A stretch of DNA of 33,932 nt from Clostridia bacterium (GCA_024684465.1 JAIKWW010000050.1:1-33932), one strand, 5' to 3'. Shown: positions 7,041 through 15,107, numbered from the stretch's first letter. Notes: generated by a model not told the origin, from the sequence alone. Numbers and translations: made by a program.

Positions 7041-8713
7041 TCACTCTTTTCCGAATCCTTGATTCTGTAATAGTCCTCAGCATTCACGCCGATCTCGACA
7101 TAGTCCTTCGGCTTTGAACTATTCTTGTCCAAAAGACATACGCACTCCACATGCATCGTGTGGCAGAACTGGTCGACCTGGCGGATGCGTTTTATCTCAT
7201 AGGTTGAGAGAGACTCCGCAGGTGCGGTTTCTGCGCCGGATCCATCGGAAACCGCGCCAGTGAGGATCTTCAGATCCCTGCAGAGGGTTCCGGGATCGCA
7301 GGAAACGTAGATGATCTTTTCAGGCCCGCACTTCATGATGGCCTCCAGCAGCTCCGGACGGCATCCGGCTCTCGGCGGATCCACGATTACCACGTCGGGA
7401 CGTTCTGTGGAGCCCGCTGTTTCAGGGTCACCCGGAATCCTGTATTCCTCATCGCCGCGGAGCAGGTCAAATACACGTTCTTCAGATTTACCCGTCAGGA
7501 ATCTGATATTCACCAGACCGTTGATAACAGCGTTTCTGTTGGCATCGATGACAGCGGCCTTGTTCTGCTCTATTCCCCACACGTACTTCACGTGGGATGC
7601 GCAGTAAATGCCGATGGTTCCCACGCCGCAGTACAGGTCGTAAATGATCTCATTCCCCCGGAAGTCAGCAAACTCCACAACAGTATCGTAGAGTTTCTTC
7701 ATCTGAGGCGGGTTCACCTGATAGAAGGAGAAAGGTGAGATTTCAAAATTCACGCCGCCTATGGAGTCGTGGATGATCCGGTCTCCGTACAGTACTTCAA
7801 AATCTTTTGAAGGCACGGCCAGCGTCTTTTCGCTGTTGAAGCTGAGTATCAGGCTGCGGAGCTCGTAGGGTTCTCCGTCATGCGCGGTTCCCGGTATTTC
7901 AGGGATATCCTCATCGCTTGCTGCCGCTTCTTCCGCAGCCAGCAGCTTATCCCATTCATCGTCTGTATAATTGAGGCGGTCGACGGCATCGTACAACAGG
8001 TTTGCCAGCAGATCCTGATGACCCAGTTTTTTGCCGTTTATCACCAGAACCACCATGACCTCATGGGACTCGAACCCTGTCCTGACGATCATCTGGCGAA
8101 GGCGGCCCTTCCGGGATCTTTCATCGTACACCGAGGTCCCGGTGCGTCCGATGAAATCCCTGAGGGCAGCTGCGCAGGCGTTCGCCGGATCCGACTGGAT
8201 CATGCAGTCAGGGCAGTCGATGACTCTGCGGTCTGCACCGTCATAAAATCCCAGCGACAGAGGGCTCTTGTTCGTGATGCTCCCGTCCTTTTCAGTCACT
8301 GCCGCGCCTGAAAACATCGCATATACAGCCTTGTCCCTGTAGCGCCAGGGCTCATCCATCCCAACTATGGGCTCGATCTCAGGGTACTCACCGCCGTAGA
8401 TCCTGTCCAGCTTGTCCCTGAGCTGGCGCTCCTTCAGCTTCAGCTGCGACCCGTATGTCATGCTCTGAAGCTGGCAACCGCCGCATTTCCCATATTCCGG
8501 ACAGGGAGCATCGCACCTGTCAGCGGACGCCTCAAGGATTTCCAGGATGCTCCCGTGAGCGATATTCTTCCTGATGCTCCCGATCTTCACCCGGGCTCTG
8601 TCGCCGGGAACAAGCCCGGGAACAAAGGTCACAGTGCCCTCCACGCGCCCGATTCCTTCGCCCTTTGTACTGACGTCTGTTATTTCTATATCGTAGATCT
8701 TCCCTGTTTCCAT
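7037..8713 (-). CDS. rlmD: 23S rRNA (uracil-C5) methyltransferase, RlmD/RumA/RlmCD type
   Basis: This enzyme uses S-adenosylmethionine to make 5-methyluridine in 23S rRNA; Gram-positive members may modify both U747 and U1939. Visible parts: an N-terminal TRAM RNA-binding domain (about 1-60), Cys residues at 67, 71, 77 and 80 for the [4Fe-4S] cluster, the SAM motif DLYCGVGTIGIYCA, VDPPRAGC, and the catalytic YVSCDPGTLCRDL. At 558 residues it is about 100 longer than usual. The extra length is mostly an acidic insert at about 245-290 and two Gly/Ala/Glu-rich linkers later on. AAGGA lies 5 nt before the ATG. It is the first gene of a unit with the acetyltransferase, reductase and chrA pair. Confidence 0.93.
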   Translation of the reverse strand: METGKIYDIEITDVSTKGEGIGRVEGTVTFVPGLVPGDRARVKIGSIRKNIAHGSILEILEASADRCDAPCPEYGKCGGCQLQSMTYGSQLKLKERQLRDKLDRIYGGEYPEIEPIVGMDEPWRYRDKAVYAMFSGAAVTEKDGSITNKSPLSLGFYDGADRRVIDCPDCMIQSDPANACAAALRDFIGRTGTSVYDERSRKGRLRQMIVRTGFESHEVMVVLVINGKKLGHQDLLANLLYDAVDRLNYTDDEWDKLLAAEEAAASDEDIPEIPGTAHDGEPYELRSLILSFNSEKTLAVPSKDFEVLYGDRIIHDSIGGVNFEISPFSFYQVNPPQMKKLYDTVVEFADFRGNEIIYDLYCGVGTIGIYCASHVKYVWGIEQNKAAVIDANRNAVINGLVNIRFLTGKSEERVFDLLRGDEEYRIPGDPETAGSTERPDVVIVDPPRAGCRPELLEAIMKCGPEKIIYVSCDPGTLCRDLKILTGAVSDGSGAETAPAESLSTYEIKRIRQVDQFCHTMHVECVCLLDKNSSKPKDYVEIGVNAEDYYRIKDSEKSE

Positions 8714-8736
8714 AGTATTCCTTCCCCTCAGGCCCC

Positions 8737-8892
8737 GGCAGCCGGTGCCGCTCCATAAACAGATTCCCGGTCCTCAGCGCTCCTGCGCAGCCGGGCTCGA
8801 TTTTCCGTCTTATATTATACTATAATCCCCGTCCTTCATCGAGCATAACAGGGCGGAGCACCCGGCACGAATGCCAGCTGGCAGCCGGTGCC
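8737..8892. repeat. 13-bp direct repeat around the rlmD promoter
   Basis: GGCAGCCGGTGCC occurs exactly at 8737-8749 and 8880-8892, one copy on each side of the rlmD promoter. The second copy is part of a larger nested dyad containing TGCCAGCTGGCA. No function is known. Confidence 0.4.
8814..8842 (-). promoter_or_regulatory. Promoter of the rlmD unit
   Basis: A consensus -10 TATAAT (8814-8819) is preceded at 17 nt by TCGATG (8837-8842), a weak -35 box. The leader to the rlmD ATG would be about 95 nt. Confidence 0.55.
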
Positions 8893-8943
8893 AGGTTCGC
8901 CAGTGTACCGGAAAACGAAACTCATCAAGCAGCCGCTGACAGT

Positions 8944-8977
8944 AAAAAACCGGCAAAGCCTCTGAACTTCACCGGTT
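8944..8977 (-). terminator. Terminator of the glutathione peroxidase gene
   Basis: An 11-bp stem with two G-U pairs (8948-8958 with 8967-8977) is followed on the minus strand by six T residues, about 20 nt after the gpx stop codon. Confidence 0.8.
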
Positions 8978-8998
8978 AATCTCACAATTATTCGATTT

Positions 8999-9550
8999 TT
9001 ATTTCTCCAGTTCAGCCGCAACTGCCGCCCTCACTTCTTCCATATCCGCAGTTGGCTCGAAGCGGGCGATCACCTTGCCCTGCCTGTCCACGAGGAATTT
9101 TGTAAAGTTCCACTTGATATAGGCCTTATCGCCGAACTTTTTATTGTTAATGTCTGTAAACTTCTTCAGCGCCGCATTCTTCAGACCCTTCCCAAATCCC
9201 GAGAAAGGGATTTCTGTCGCCAGATGCGCGAACAGCGGATCAGCATCCTCCCCGTTCACATCGATCTTGGCGAACTGCGGAAACTCCGTTCCGAACTTCA
9301 GAGTGCAGAACTCGTGAATCTCCTCCTCCGATCCCGGAGCCTGGTCCGCGAACTGATTGCACGGAAAATCCAGAATCTCAAAGCCCCTGTCCCTGAAGTC
9401 CTTATACATCGCCTCCAGCGGATCGTAGTGAGGCGTAAATCCGCAGCCCGTTGCGGTATTCACGATCAGCAGCACCTTTCCCCGATAATCGGACAGACTC
9501 ACATCATTCTTCTGCAGATCCTTTACTGTAAAATCATAAACTGTATTCAT
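8999..9550 (-). CDS. Glutathione peroxidase family protein (thiol peroxidase)
   Basis: A 183-residue enzyme that reduces peroxides by a catalytic Cys; bacterial members of this type usually draw electrons from thioredoxin. The signature is NTATGCGFTPHYD with the active Cys at residue 36, followed by FPCNQFADQAPGS, which supplies the family Gln, and KWNFTKFL with the Trp-Asn pair. It uses Cys, not selenocysteine. An upstream in-frame ATG at 9556 is only 2 nt from the AAGGA site, while the ATG at 9550 is 7 nt away, so the latter is chosen. It follows an OhrR-like regulator gene by 75 nt in the same direction, which suggests peroxide-controlled expression. Confidence 0.92.
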   Translation of the reverse strand: MNTVYDFTVKDLQKNDVSLSDYRGKVLLIVNTATGCGFTPHYDPLEAMYKDFRDRGFEILDFPCNQFADQAPGSEEEIHEFCTLKFGTEFPQFAKIDVNGEDADPLFAHLATEIPFSGFGKGLKNAALKKFTDINNKKFGDKAYIKWNFTKFLVDRQGKVIARFEPTADMEEVRAAVAAELEK

Positions 9551-9625
9551 AAACATTTCCTTTCAATTCCCTTTTTTTCATCTCCGGACACTTCATTTCA
9601 TTTCATATCCGGTCATTACCCTTTT

Positions 9626-10063
9626 TTATTCCTTTTTATCCAGCAGTCCGTAGAGCAGCGTGTATAGCTTCTGGGCATCTTCCGGCTGAAGCTTTATGCA
9701 GTTCGACACCTTGGCAGGCACATCCTTCACCTTTTCCTGCAGCTCACGGCCCTCCTCCGTCAGAGTGATCCTCACAACCCGGTCGTCATCCTCGCTCCGG
9801 TTTTTCTCAATATATCCGGCCGTCTGCATTTTCTTCAGCAGCGGCGAAAGCGTTCCGTTATCCAGCATCAGCTTGTCGCAGATCTCTCCCACCGTCAGGT
9901 CATCCTTCTCCCAGAGCACCAGAAAGACCAGATACTGCGTATACGTCAGTCCCAGCGGCTTCAGCCACGGCGTATACAGGTTCACCACGCATCTCGACGC
10001 GGCGTAAAGGGGAAAACATAACTGATTGTCCAGCTTCATCGCCTCATGATAATCATATTCCAT
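9626..10063 (-). CDS. MarR-family peroxide sensor, OhrR-like
   Basis: A 145-residue winged helix-turn-helix regulator. The N-terminal stretch LDNQLCFPLYAASR is the OhrR hallmark; Cys16 corresponds to the single reactive Cys that organic hydroperoxides oxidise, releasing the protein from DNA. The DNA-binding part includes LTVGEICDKLMLDNGTLSPLLKKM and the wing with DDRVVRITLTEEG. Length is normal for the family. A perfect TTGTAT-N3-ATACAA dyad sits next to its own promoter, close to known OhrR boxes, so it should repress itself and, by position, the downstream peroxidase gene. The usual partner ohr is not in this window. Confidence 0.9.
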   Translation of the reverse strand: MEYDYHEAMKLDNQLCFPLYAASRCVVNLYTPWLKPLGLTYTQYLVFLVLWEKDDLTVGEICDKLMLDNGTLSPLLKKMQTAGYIEKNRSEDDDRVVRITLTEEGRELQEKVKDVPAKVSNCIKLQPEDAQKLYTLLYGLLDKKE

Positions 10064-10080
10064 CTTACAACATTCCTTTC

Positions 10081-10095
10081 TTGTATTTGATACAA
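10081..10095. promoter_or_regulatory. Probable OhrR operator
   Basis: The perfect dyad TTGTATTTGATACAA lies between the -10 box and the start codon of the OhrR-like gene. It matches the A/T-rich TACAA-type half sites expected for this family. Confidence 0.65.
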
Positions 10096-10099
10096 TTAT

Positions 10100-10127
10100 A
10101 TTTTACACAATATACTCACGCCGTCAA
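10100..10127 (-). promoter_or_regulatory. Promoter of the OhrR-like gene
   Basis: A -35 TTGACG (10122-10127) and -10 TAAAAT (10100-10105) are separated by 16 nt on the minus strand, directly upstream of the operator dyad. Confidence 0.65.
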
Positions 10128-10194
10128 GTTCTATTTTAACTTTTTTCGCGGAAAATATTATTCCGTCTATAACCGCTCATCCCAACACCTCGCA

Positions 10195-10230
10195 AAATAA
10201 AAAACAGACGAAGCATCCCGCTCCGCCTGT
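10195..10230 (-). terminator. Terminator at the end of the pot/kinase/hydrolase unit
   Basis: An 11-bp stem with two G-U pairs (10204-10214 with 10220-10230), a 5-nt loop and a T-run on the minus strand, about 75 nt after the hydrolase stop. Confidence 0.75.
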
Positions 10231-10233
10231 TGG

Positions 10234-10257
10234 TAATATTAATATTAATATTAATAT
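10234..10257. repeat. Four tandem TAATAT units
   Basis: Exactly four copies of TAATAT stand between the terminator stem and the end of the hydrolase gene. It is a short A/T microsatellite in an otherwise G+C-balanced spacer and may vary in copy number between strains. Confidence 0.8.
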
Positions 10258-10290
10258 CCGGGGCTCCGCCCGTCAGATCCGTGAGATCCC

Positions 10291-10314
10291 GGGACTCTGA
10301 GAACCTAGAGTCCC
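10291..10314. other. Hairpin over the stop codon of the hydrolase gene
   Basis: A perfect 8-bp stem GGGACTCT/AGAGTCCC (10291-10298 with 10307-10314) contains the TAG stop codon and is not followed by a T-run. It may protect the 3' end of the message ahead of the true terminator. Confidence 0.5.
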
Positions 10315-11315
10315 AGTCCTATCAGCTGCTCCGCCATGCCCTTCATATCCAGCATGCTGGTCTTCTGAACCCTGTCCTTCCACTCGTCAGGGAATGAAGA
10401 TGCTCCCGAATATGCTCCGCAGATATTTCCGCAGATAGCACCGTTAGTATCCGCGTCGTCACCTGCATTGATAGCCGCCATGATACCCTCCGGGCCGTTG
10501 CCTGCGACTGCATAGAATGCTCCGAGGGCGATAGGCACTGACTCGTAGGAGAACATGCTGGATCCGAAAATACCTGTCAGATCGTCCAGGATCTCCTTGA
10601 TATCCCTTTCGTTTCCGCTGTCACCGTCCACGATGGACTCGATGAGGCGGATCCTCTTTGCTACTGAAGGTGCAGTGATCTCAACACCCCTGCTCTCGCC
10701 GTAAAGAGCTGCCTCATAAGCCGCATTAAGCACTTCGCTGGGGCTGAATCCGCCCTTTACGCCGCATGCCACTGCAGCAGCCACTGCGCAGGCTGCTGCC
10801 ACCGCCGGACGGCTTCCGTGGCTTGGCAGTGAGGATGCCACAGCAGCATCCAGGCATGCGCTCATATTTTCACAGTAGGCAACGCCCACCGGCGCAACTC
10901 TCATGGCGCTTCCGTTGGTATTGCCCTGACCTGCAGTGAGCTTCGGATCTCTGCCCTCGATGATTGCTTCAAGATATCTTCTTGTGGAAGGTCCGATAAC
11001 TGTAGTCTCCAGCATCTTGTTCTCGATTGCCCACTCTCTCATCGCCTTATTGAAAGCCTCTTCCGAGAAGCCTCTGTTGTCGATGAGGTTGTGGCAGATG
11101 ATGACACTTTCCATAGTATCATCTGTGATCTCAGCAGCCTGCAGAGCGCCGTGCTTGTCCTGAGCCTCGGCATCCGGCTGGAGAAAATCACGGATATATC
11201 CATATGTCTTTTCTATCTGGGCTCTGGTCATGAAAGACGCAGGCATGCCCATGGCGTCGCCGATGGCGCCGCCTATAAGAGCCCCGTAGGCTCTGTCTTC
11301 CTTTGTTGTAGTCAT
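10305..11315 (-). CDS. ADP-ribosylglycohydrolase family protein (YegU-like)
   Basis: A 336-residue all-helical hydrolase of the ARH/DraG family, which uses two Mg2+ ions to cut ADP-ribosyl or related ribosyl N/O-glycosidic bonds. The metal-binding motifs are present: GAAIGD-like GGAIGDAMG near the start, TDDT at about residues 64-67, NGSAMRVAPVG at about 134-144, and GDDADTNGAI at about 285-294. The frame extends 31 codons upstream into the kinase gene, but the ATG at 11315, 29 nt after the kinase stop and with GGAGG upstream, fits the family N-terminus. It directly follows a PfkB-type kinase as in Escherichia coli yegUV and closes a transport unit, so a small imported N-glycoside is a more likely substrate than a protein. 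That is inference. Confidence 0.87.
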   Translation of the reverse strand: MTTTKEDRAYGALIGGAIGDAMGMPASFMTRAQIEKTYGYIRDFLQPDAEAQDKHGALQAAEITDDTMESVIICHNLIDNRGFSEEAFNKAMREWAIENKMLETTVIGPSTRRYLEAIIEGRDPKLTAGQGNTNGSAMRVAPVGVAYCENMSACLDAAVASSLPSHGSRPAVAAACAVAAAVACGVKGGFSPSEVLNAAYEAALYGESRGVEITAPSVAKRIRLIESIVDGDSGNERDIKEILDDLTGIFGSSMFSYESVPIALGAFYAVAGNGPEGIMAAINAGDDADTNGAICGNICGAYSGASSFPDEWKDRVQKTSMLDMKGMAEQLIGLGL

Positions 11316-11344
11316 TATTTTCAAATCCTCCGAAAAAGTATCTG

Positions 11345-12292
11345 TTATTCCTCGTCCAAAGTCCAGAATCCGTGAGGTCCCTCGATGGTCACAGTCTTCG
11401 ATGCGCATCTTGCTGCCAGTTCAACGGATTCCCTTATGGAAAGATCATTCATCATGGCATAGAGCAGAGCTCCCGCGAAGCTGTCTCCCGCACCGGTGGT
11501 ATCCACTGCAGTCACCTGCTCGGCCTTGTACTCCAGGCTTCTCATTATGCCCGGCAGCTTTGGATCTCCGTAGCACACCGTACCTCCGGAAGCTCCGGCC
11601 TTTATTACCACCATAGTGCCGTTCTTCGTGGCAAGTTCCACAGGCATAATCTTTTCTATGACTTCCAGCTCCACGTTATTTGGAGTGATAACAGAGCTTA
11701 TGTCCAGGATCCTCTGAAGCAGGTCTTCCCGGATCTCACCCACCAGCGGGCTCGGATCGAAGAGTATCTTTGTTCCGCATTCGTGGAGTTTTTCCAGACA
11801 ATCCATAACCCTGCCGGCGTCCCTGTCCAGGAGATAGTATCCTGTCACGCCCGCAGCTGCAGGCCGTCTGAATGCCGCCGCACTGGCAAGAGCCTCGCTG
11901 AAGACACCCTCGGCGCCCTTCTGCGTCATAAAGGTTCTCTCACCGTCAGGTTCGAGGAATACAAAGCACTTACCGCTGGGTTCATCCACGATCTTTACGA
12001 AATCAGAGGAGAGCCCGTGGCCTATCATGTAGTCGATCAGCTTTCTGCCGATCTCATCATTTCCCACGCTGGAGATGACGCTGGCCTTACCTCCGAGATT
12101 TTTTACGGTTACAGCCATATTGACAGCACAGCCGCCGACTCTGTATGTTTCGGAGTTCAGCATCACGTCCTGGCCATGGCGGGGCCACTCATCTATCTCA
12201 TAGTAGCAGTCCATTACCAGACCGCCGAAGATCAGGCATTCCGGATCACGTTCCTGCTTGCCGCCTACGATTACATCCATATCCGTCGTCAT
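11345..12292 (-). CDS. PfkB-family carbohydrate kinase (ribokinase-like, YegV-like)
   Basis: A 315-residue sugar kinase of the ribokinase superfamily. The N-terminal GG motif (YRVGGCAVNMAVTVKNLGG) binds the sugar, and the C-terminal signature DTTGAGDSFAGALL holds the catalytic Asp and the anion hole. SVITPNNVELE marks the middle of the fold. The product would be a phosphorylated sugar or nucleoside; ribose, fructosamine-type and nucleoside kinases all share this fold. AGGAG directly abuts an ATG at 12298, while the ATG at 12292 stands 6 nt from it, so the second is chosen. It lies between potA and the ADP-ribosylglycohydrolase gene, which suggests that it phosphorylates the sugar the hydrolase releases. 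Confidence 0.88.
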   Translation of the reverse strand: MTTDMDVIVGGKQERDPECLIFGGLVMDCYYEIDEWPRHGQDVMLNSETYRVGGCAVNMAVTVKNLGGKASVISSVGNDEIGRKLIDYMIGHGLSSDFVKIVDEPSGKCFVFLEPDGERTFMTQKGAEGVFSEALASAAAFRRPAAAGVTGYYLLDRDAGRVMDCLEKLHECGTKILFDPSPLVGEIREDLLQRILDISSVITPNNVELEVIEKIMPVELATKNGTMVVIKAGASGGTVCYGDPKLPGIMRSLEYKAEQVTAVDTTGAGDSFAGALLYAMMNDLSIRESVELAARCASKTVTIEGPHGFWTLDEE

Positions 12293-12301
12293 ATCCATCT
12301 C

Positions 12302-13375
12302 CTATTTCTCCAGCTGAATGAGATAGTCCGGCTCCCACGAAAGGATAACTTCTTCACCTCTCTGCGGTTCTCTGGAAAGAGAGCCACCGGTTGCCTCTGT
12401 TCTCACCATCATGCCGCCGCAATCCACGATCGAGCTGATGACATTTCCGGAATAGATTATATGATTGATCTTTCCTCTGAGTGCGCCCACCGGAGTTTCA
12501 GCACCTACCGCCGGATTCATGATCACATGTTCAGGACGGACCGCAAACAGTACATCCTCTCCCGGAGCTGCAGTGGTACTGCCCGTAAGTGTCAGTTCGC
12601 TGTTTTCGGTTGCGATGGTAACAATGCCATTTCCTGCGGAAACCAGTTTGCCCTCAAAGAAATCCGCCTTGCCGAGGAAATCCGCTACGAAACGGTTTCT
12701 CGGTGACTCGTAAACCTCTCTCGGCGTTCCGGTCTGCTCGATTATGCCGTCATGCATTACTACGATCCTGTCGGAGAGAGTCATTGCCTCTTCCTGGTCG
12801 TGTGTTACAAAGAATGTTGTAACCTTGGATTCTTCAAGAAGTCTTCTGAGCTCGGACTGCATCTCCACTCTGAGCTTCTTGTCCAGCGCGGAAAGACATT
12901 CATCCAGAAGCATTACGCTGGGACGGATAACCAGAGCTCTTGCCAGTGCAACACGCTGCTGCTGGCCGCCGGAAAGCTGTTTAGGCTTTCTCTGAGCATA
13001 CTCTGCCATGTGGACTCTCTCCAGAGCGTCCATCACTCTGCCAGGGATCTCGGACTTGGGCACTCCGTGCTGCTCCAGACCGTAAGCCACGTTCTGGGCT
13101 ACAGTCATATGAGGGAACAGTGCGTAGCTCTGGAATACCATTCCGATATTTCTCTTGTTTACAGGCACTCTGCCCACAGGCTGGTCGTCAAACAGCACTT
13201 CGCCGTCATCCGGGATCTCAAAGCCTGCGATCATACGGAGTGTCGTCGTCTTACCGCAGCCGGAAGGTCCCAGAATAGACACCAGACTGCCGTCTTCCAC
13301 ATCCAGATTGATGTGATCAACTACGGTATTGGAACCGTAGACCTTTGTTATATTCTTAAGATTAACTCGAGCCAT
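12302..13375 (-). CDS. potA: Polyamine-type ABC importer ATPase (PotA-like)
   Basis: A 357-residue ATPase that powers the PotB-PotC channel. Walker A GPSGCGKT (36-43), Q-loop in GMVFQSYALFPHM, signature LSGGQ (134-138), Walker B VMLLDE (154-159), the D-loop SALD and the switch His in FFVTHDQEEAMTLSD are all intact. A C-terminal TOBE domain follows from about residue 240. The Pro normally following Walker B in this class (LDEPLSALD) is Cys160 here. It begins 2 nt after potC and ends just ahead of the kinase gene. Family members carry spermidine, putrescine, iron(III), opines or phosphonates, so the ATPase alone does not fix the substrate. Confidence 0.92.
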   Translation of the reverse strand: MARVNLKNITKVYGSNTVVDHINLDVEDGSLVSILGPSGCGKTTTLRMIAGFEIPDDGEVLFDDQPVGRVPVNKRNIGMVFQSYALFPHMTVAQNVAYGLEQHGVPKSEIPGRVMDALERVHMAEYAQRKPKQLSGGQQQRVALARALVIRPSVMLLDECLSALDKKLRVEMQSELRRLLEESKVTTFFVTHDQEEAMTLSDRIVVMHDGIIEQTGTPREVYESPRNRFVADFLGKADFFEGKLVSAGNGIVTIATENSELTLTGSTTAAPGEDVLFAVRPEHVIMNPAVGAETPVGALRGKINHIIYSGNVISSIVDCGGMMVRTEATGGSLSREPQRGEEVILSWEPDYLIQLEK

Positions 13376-13377
13376 TC

Positions 13378-14184
13378 CTAATTATCTCCTCCAACTAATG
13401 ATTTAATATTCGAGCGCATGATCAGGCCGACGATGGCCAGTACCACAAGTGAAAATCCGATGATCACAGTAGACAGAGCGTTGATCTCCGGAGTGAAACC
13501 GAATTTAATCGAAAGCTGGATCTCGATCGGAAGTGTGGAATAACCGCTCGGCATGAGGAAGTAGCTGATAGGGAAGTTGTCAAAACTGATCATGAACGAG
13601 AGGAACCCTCCTGCGATCATAGCCGGAGCAAGTGCAGGCAGTGTGATCCTTCTGAATGTGGTCAGCGGGCCGGCTCCCAGTGATGCACTCATCTCCTCCA
13701 GGGACTTGTCCAGAGAGCTGATTCTCGCCCTGAGCACCAGCAGTGAGTACGGAAGGGAGATCACGATGTGTCCCAGCGCCACAAATATCATGTTCTTCTC
13801 AAATCCCAGCTGACGTATCATCAGCAGTGAAGAGAGACCCATTATCAGCCATGGAATACTCATCGGCATCATCACGATACTGTTGAAAATGCCTTCAGTC
13901 CTGCGGGCAAGATATCTCTGTCCCAGGATGAACATGGTTCCCAGGATCACGCAGATGATTCCGGTGATCAGGGCCAGTACCATGGAATTTTTAGCCGCTT
14001 CCATGAGAGCTCTGTCCTCCGCCAGATCCCTGTACCAGTCGAGGGTGAAAGCGAAAGGCAGCGAATTGTATCTGGATTCGTTGAAACTCAGCAGCATCAG
14101 TACGAATATCGGAGCGTAGAGGTACAGCAGAACCAGAATGATGAGGATCTTGCCCAGTACGCCGGTCTTGTTGTTATTGCTCAT
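13378..14184 (-). CDS. potC: Polyamine-type ABC importer permease (PotC-like)
   Basis: A 268-residue inner membrane permease with six helices. The EAA-like coupling loop is LDKSLEEMSASLGAGPLTTFRRITLPAL, which docks on the ATPase. An alternative upstream frame to 14277 would overlap potB deeply; the ATG at 14184 has GAGG 8 nt upstream and overlaps the potB stop by 4 nt, giving a normal PotC N-terminus (MSNNNKTG followed by the first hydrophobic helix). The FDNFPISYFLM segment late in the protein is typical of PotC. It is translationally coupled to potB. Confidence 0.92.
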   Translation of the reverse strand: MSNNNKTGVLGKILIILVLLYLYAPIFVLMLLSFNESRYNSLPFAFTLDWYRDLAEDRALMEAAKNSMVLALITGIICVILGTMFILGQRYLARRTEGIFNSIVMMPMSIPWLIMGLSSLLMIRQLGFEKNMIFVALGHIVISLPYSLLVLRARISSLDKSLEEMSASLGAGPLTTFRRITLPALAPAMIAGGFLSFMISFDNFPISYFLMPSGYSTLPIEIQLSIKFGFTPEINALSTVIIGFSLVVLAIVGLIMRSNIKSLVGGDN

Positions 14185-15005
14185 ACCTGCCACCTCTTTC
14201 CTGCACTGTTGAGTCCACCCATGCAGATCAGCACCATAGCCAGCAGAAGGAATGCAATGGCTGCGCCGAAGTTCCATCCGTAGATTTCAAAGAACTGATC
14301 CTCTATGATGTTTCCGATGGTCAGGCCGCCTGTTCCGCCGAGGATTCTCGGCTCGACGAAGGAGCCCAGGCATGGGATAAATACTATTGTCACTCCCGAA
14401 ATGACGCCGGGCATCGATAACGGGAAGATTACTTTCATGAATGTGGTCGTCTTGGATGCTCCGAGACTTCTGCTCGCTTCCAGCATGGCGTCGTCAAGAC
14501 GTTCCAGCGCCATGAAGATCGTTACTACCATATATGGGAAAAACGCGTGAGTCAGACCGATGATAACGGCAGCCTTCGTATAGAGGATGCCCAGTCCGTT
14601 CTCAGCTAAACCGAATGTCATGAACAGACGGTTGAGAATGCCTCCGTCCTGGAGGAAGATGAGCCAGCTGTACACACGAACCAGCTGATTTGTGAAAAAT
14701 GGAATGATCACCAGGACCAAAATGATATTCTTTAACCCCTTGAGCTTTTTAGCCATAATGTACGCCAGAGGATAGGCGATCACAAGGCTCACCAGTGTAA
14801 CACAGAGACTGATCAGAATGGATGTCCCGGTTACTTTTATGTACGTCAGATTTGAAAAGAACTTCGCGTAATTCGCCATGGAGAATTCCCCGGTGGCATC
14901 GCTGATAAAGCTCGTGTAAAACATTATTACCAGCGGAAACAGCGCGAACAGCAGCAATGTCAGCATTGCCGGCCACGTCATAATCGTACGTCTGTCTTTG
15001 ATCAA
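14181..15005 (-). CDS. potB: Polyamine-type ABC importer permease (PotB-like)
   Basis: A 274-residue permease with six membrane helices and the coupling loop LDDAMLEASRSLGASKTTTFMKVIFPLSMPG. The start is unusual. A GTG at 15014 directly abuts the AGAGG site and so cannot use it, while a TTG at 15003-15005 lies about 8 nt downstream of that site. TTG is chosen, giving a protein that begins MIKDRRTIMTWP. It is separated from potD by 190 nt containing a strong hairpin and overlaps potC by 4 nt. PVRVYSW-type family residues occur as QLVRVYSWLIFL in the second helix region. Confidence 0.9.
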   Translation of the reverse strand: MIKDRRTIMTWPAMLTLLLFALFPLVIMFYTSFISDATGEFSMANYAKFFSNLTYIKVTGTSILISLCVTLVSLVIAYPLAYIMAKKLKGLKNIILVLVIIPFFTNQLVRVYSWLIFLQDGGILNRLFMTFGLAENGLGILYTKAAVIIGLTHAFFPYMVVTIFMALERLDDAMLEASRSLGASKTTTFMKVIFPLSMPGVISGVTIVFIPCLGSFVEPRILGGTGGLTIGNIIEDQFFEIYGWNFGAAIAFLLLAMVLICMGGLNSAGKRWQV

Positions 15006-15107
15006 AACAGTCACCTCTGTGCGGCTCTCTCGCCGCTTACCAATAAAAAGAAATGTTGAAATTGCAATAATTGCGGCGCTCCGATAACTCGACGCGCAAA
15101 CACAGAT

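Noticed and set aside
8999-9550. Selenocysteine glutathione peroxidase
   Set aside because: The active site codon is an ordinary Cys codon and no in-frame TGA is present.
10234-10257. CRISPR-like or mobile-element repeat
   Set aside because: The units are 6 bp and contiguous with no spacers; it is a simple microsatellite.
11372-12706. Plus-strand open frame of 444 codons
   Set aside because: Antisense to the kinase and potA genes; rich in His, Ser and Arg as expected for a shadow frame.
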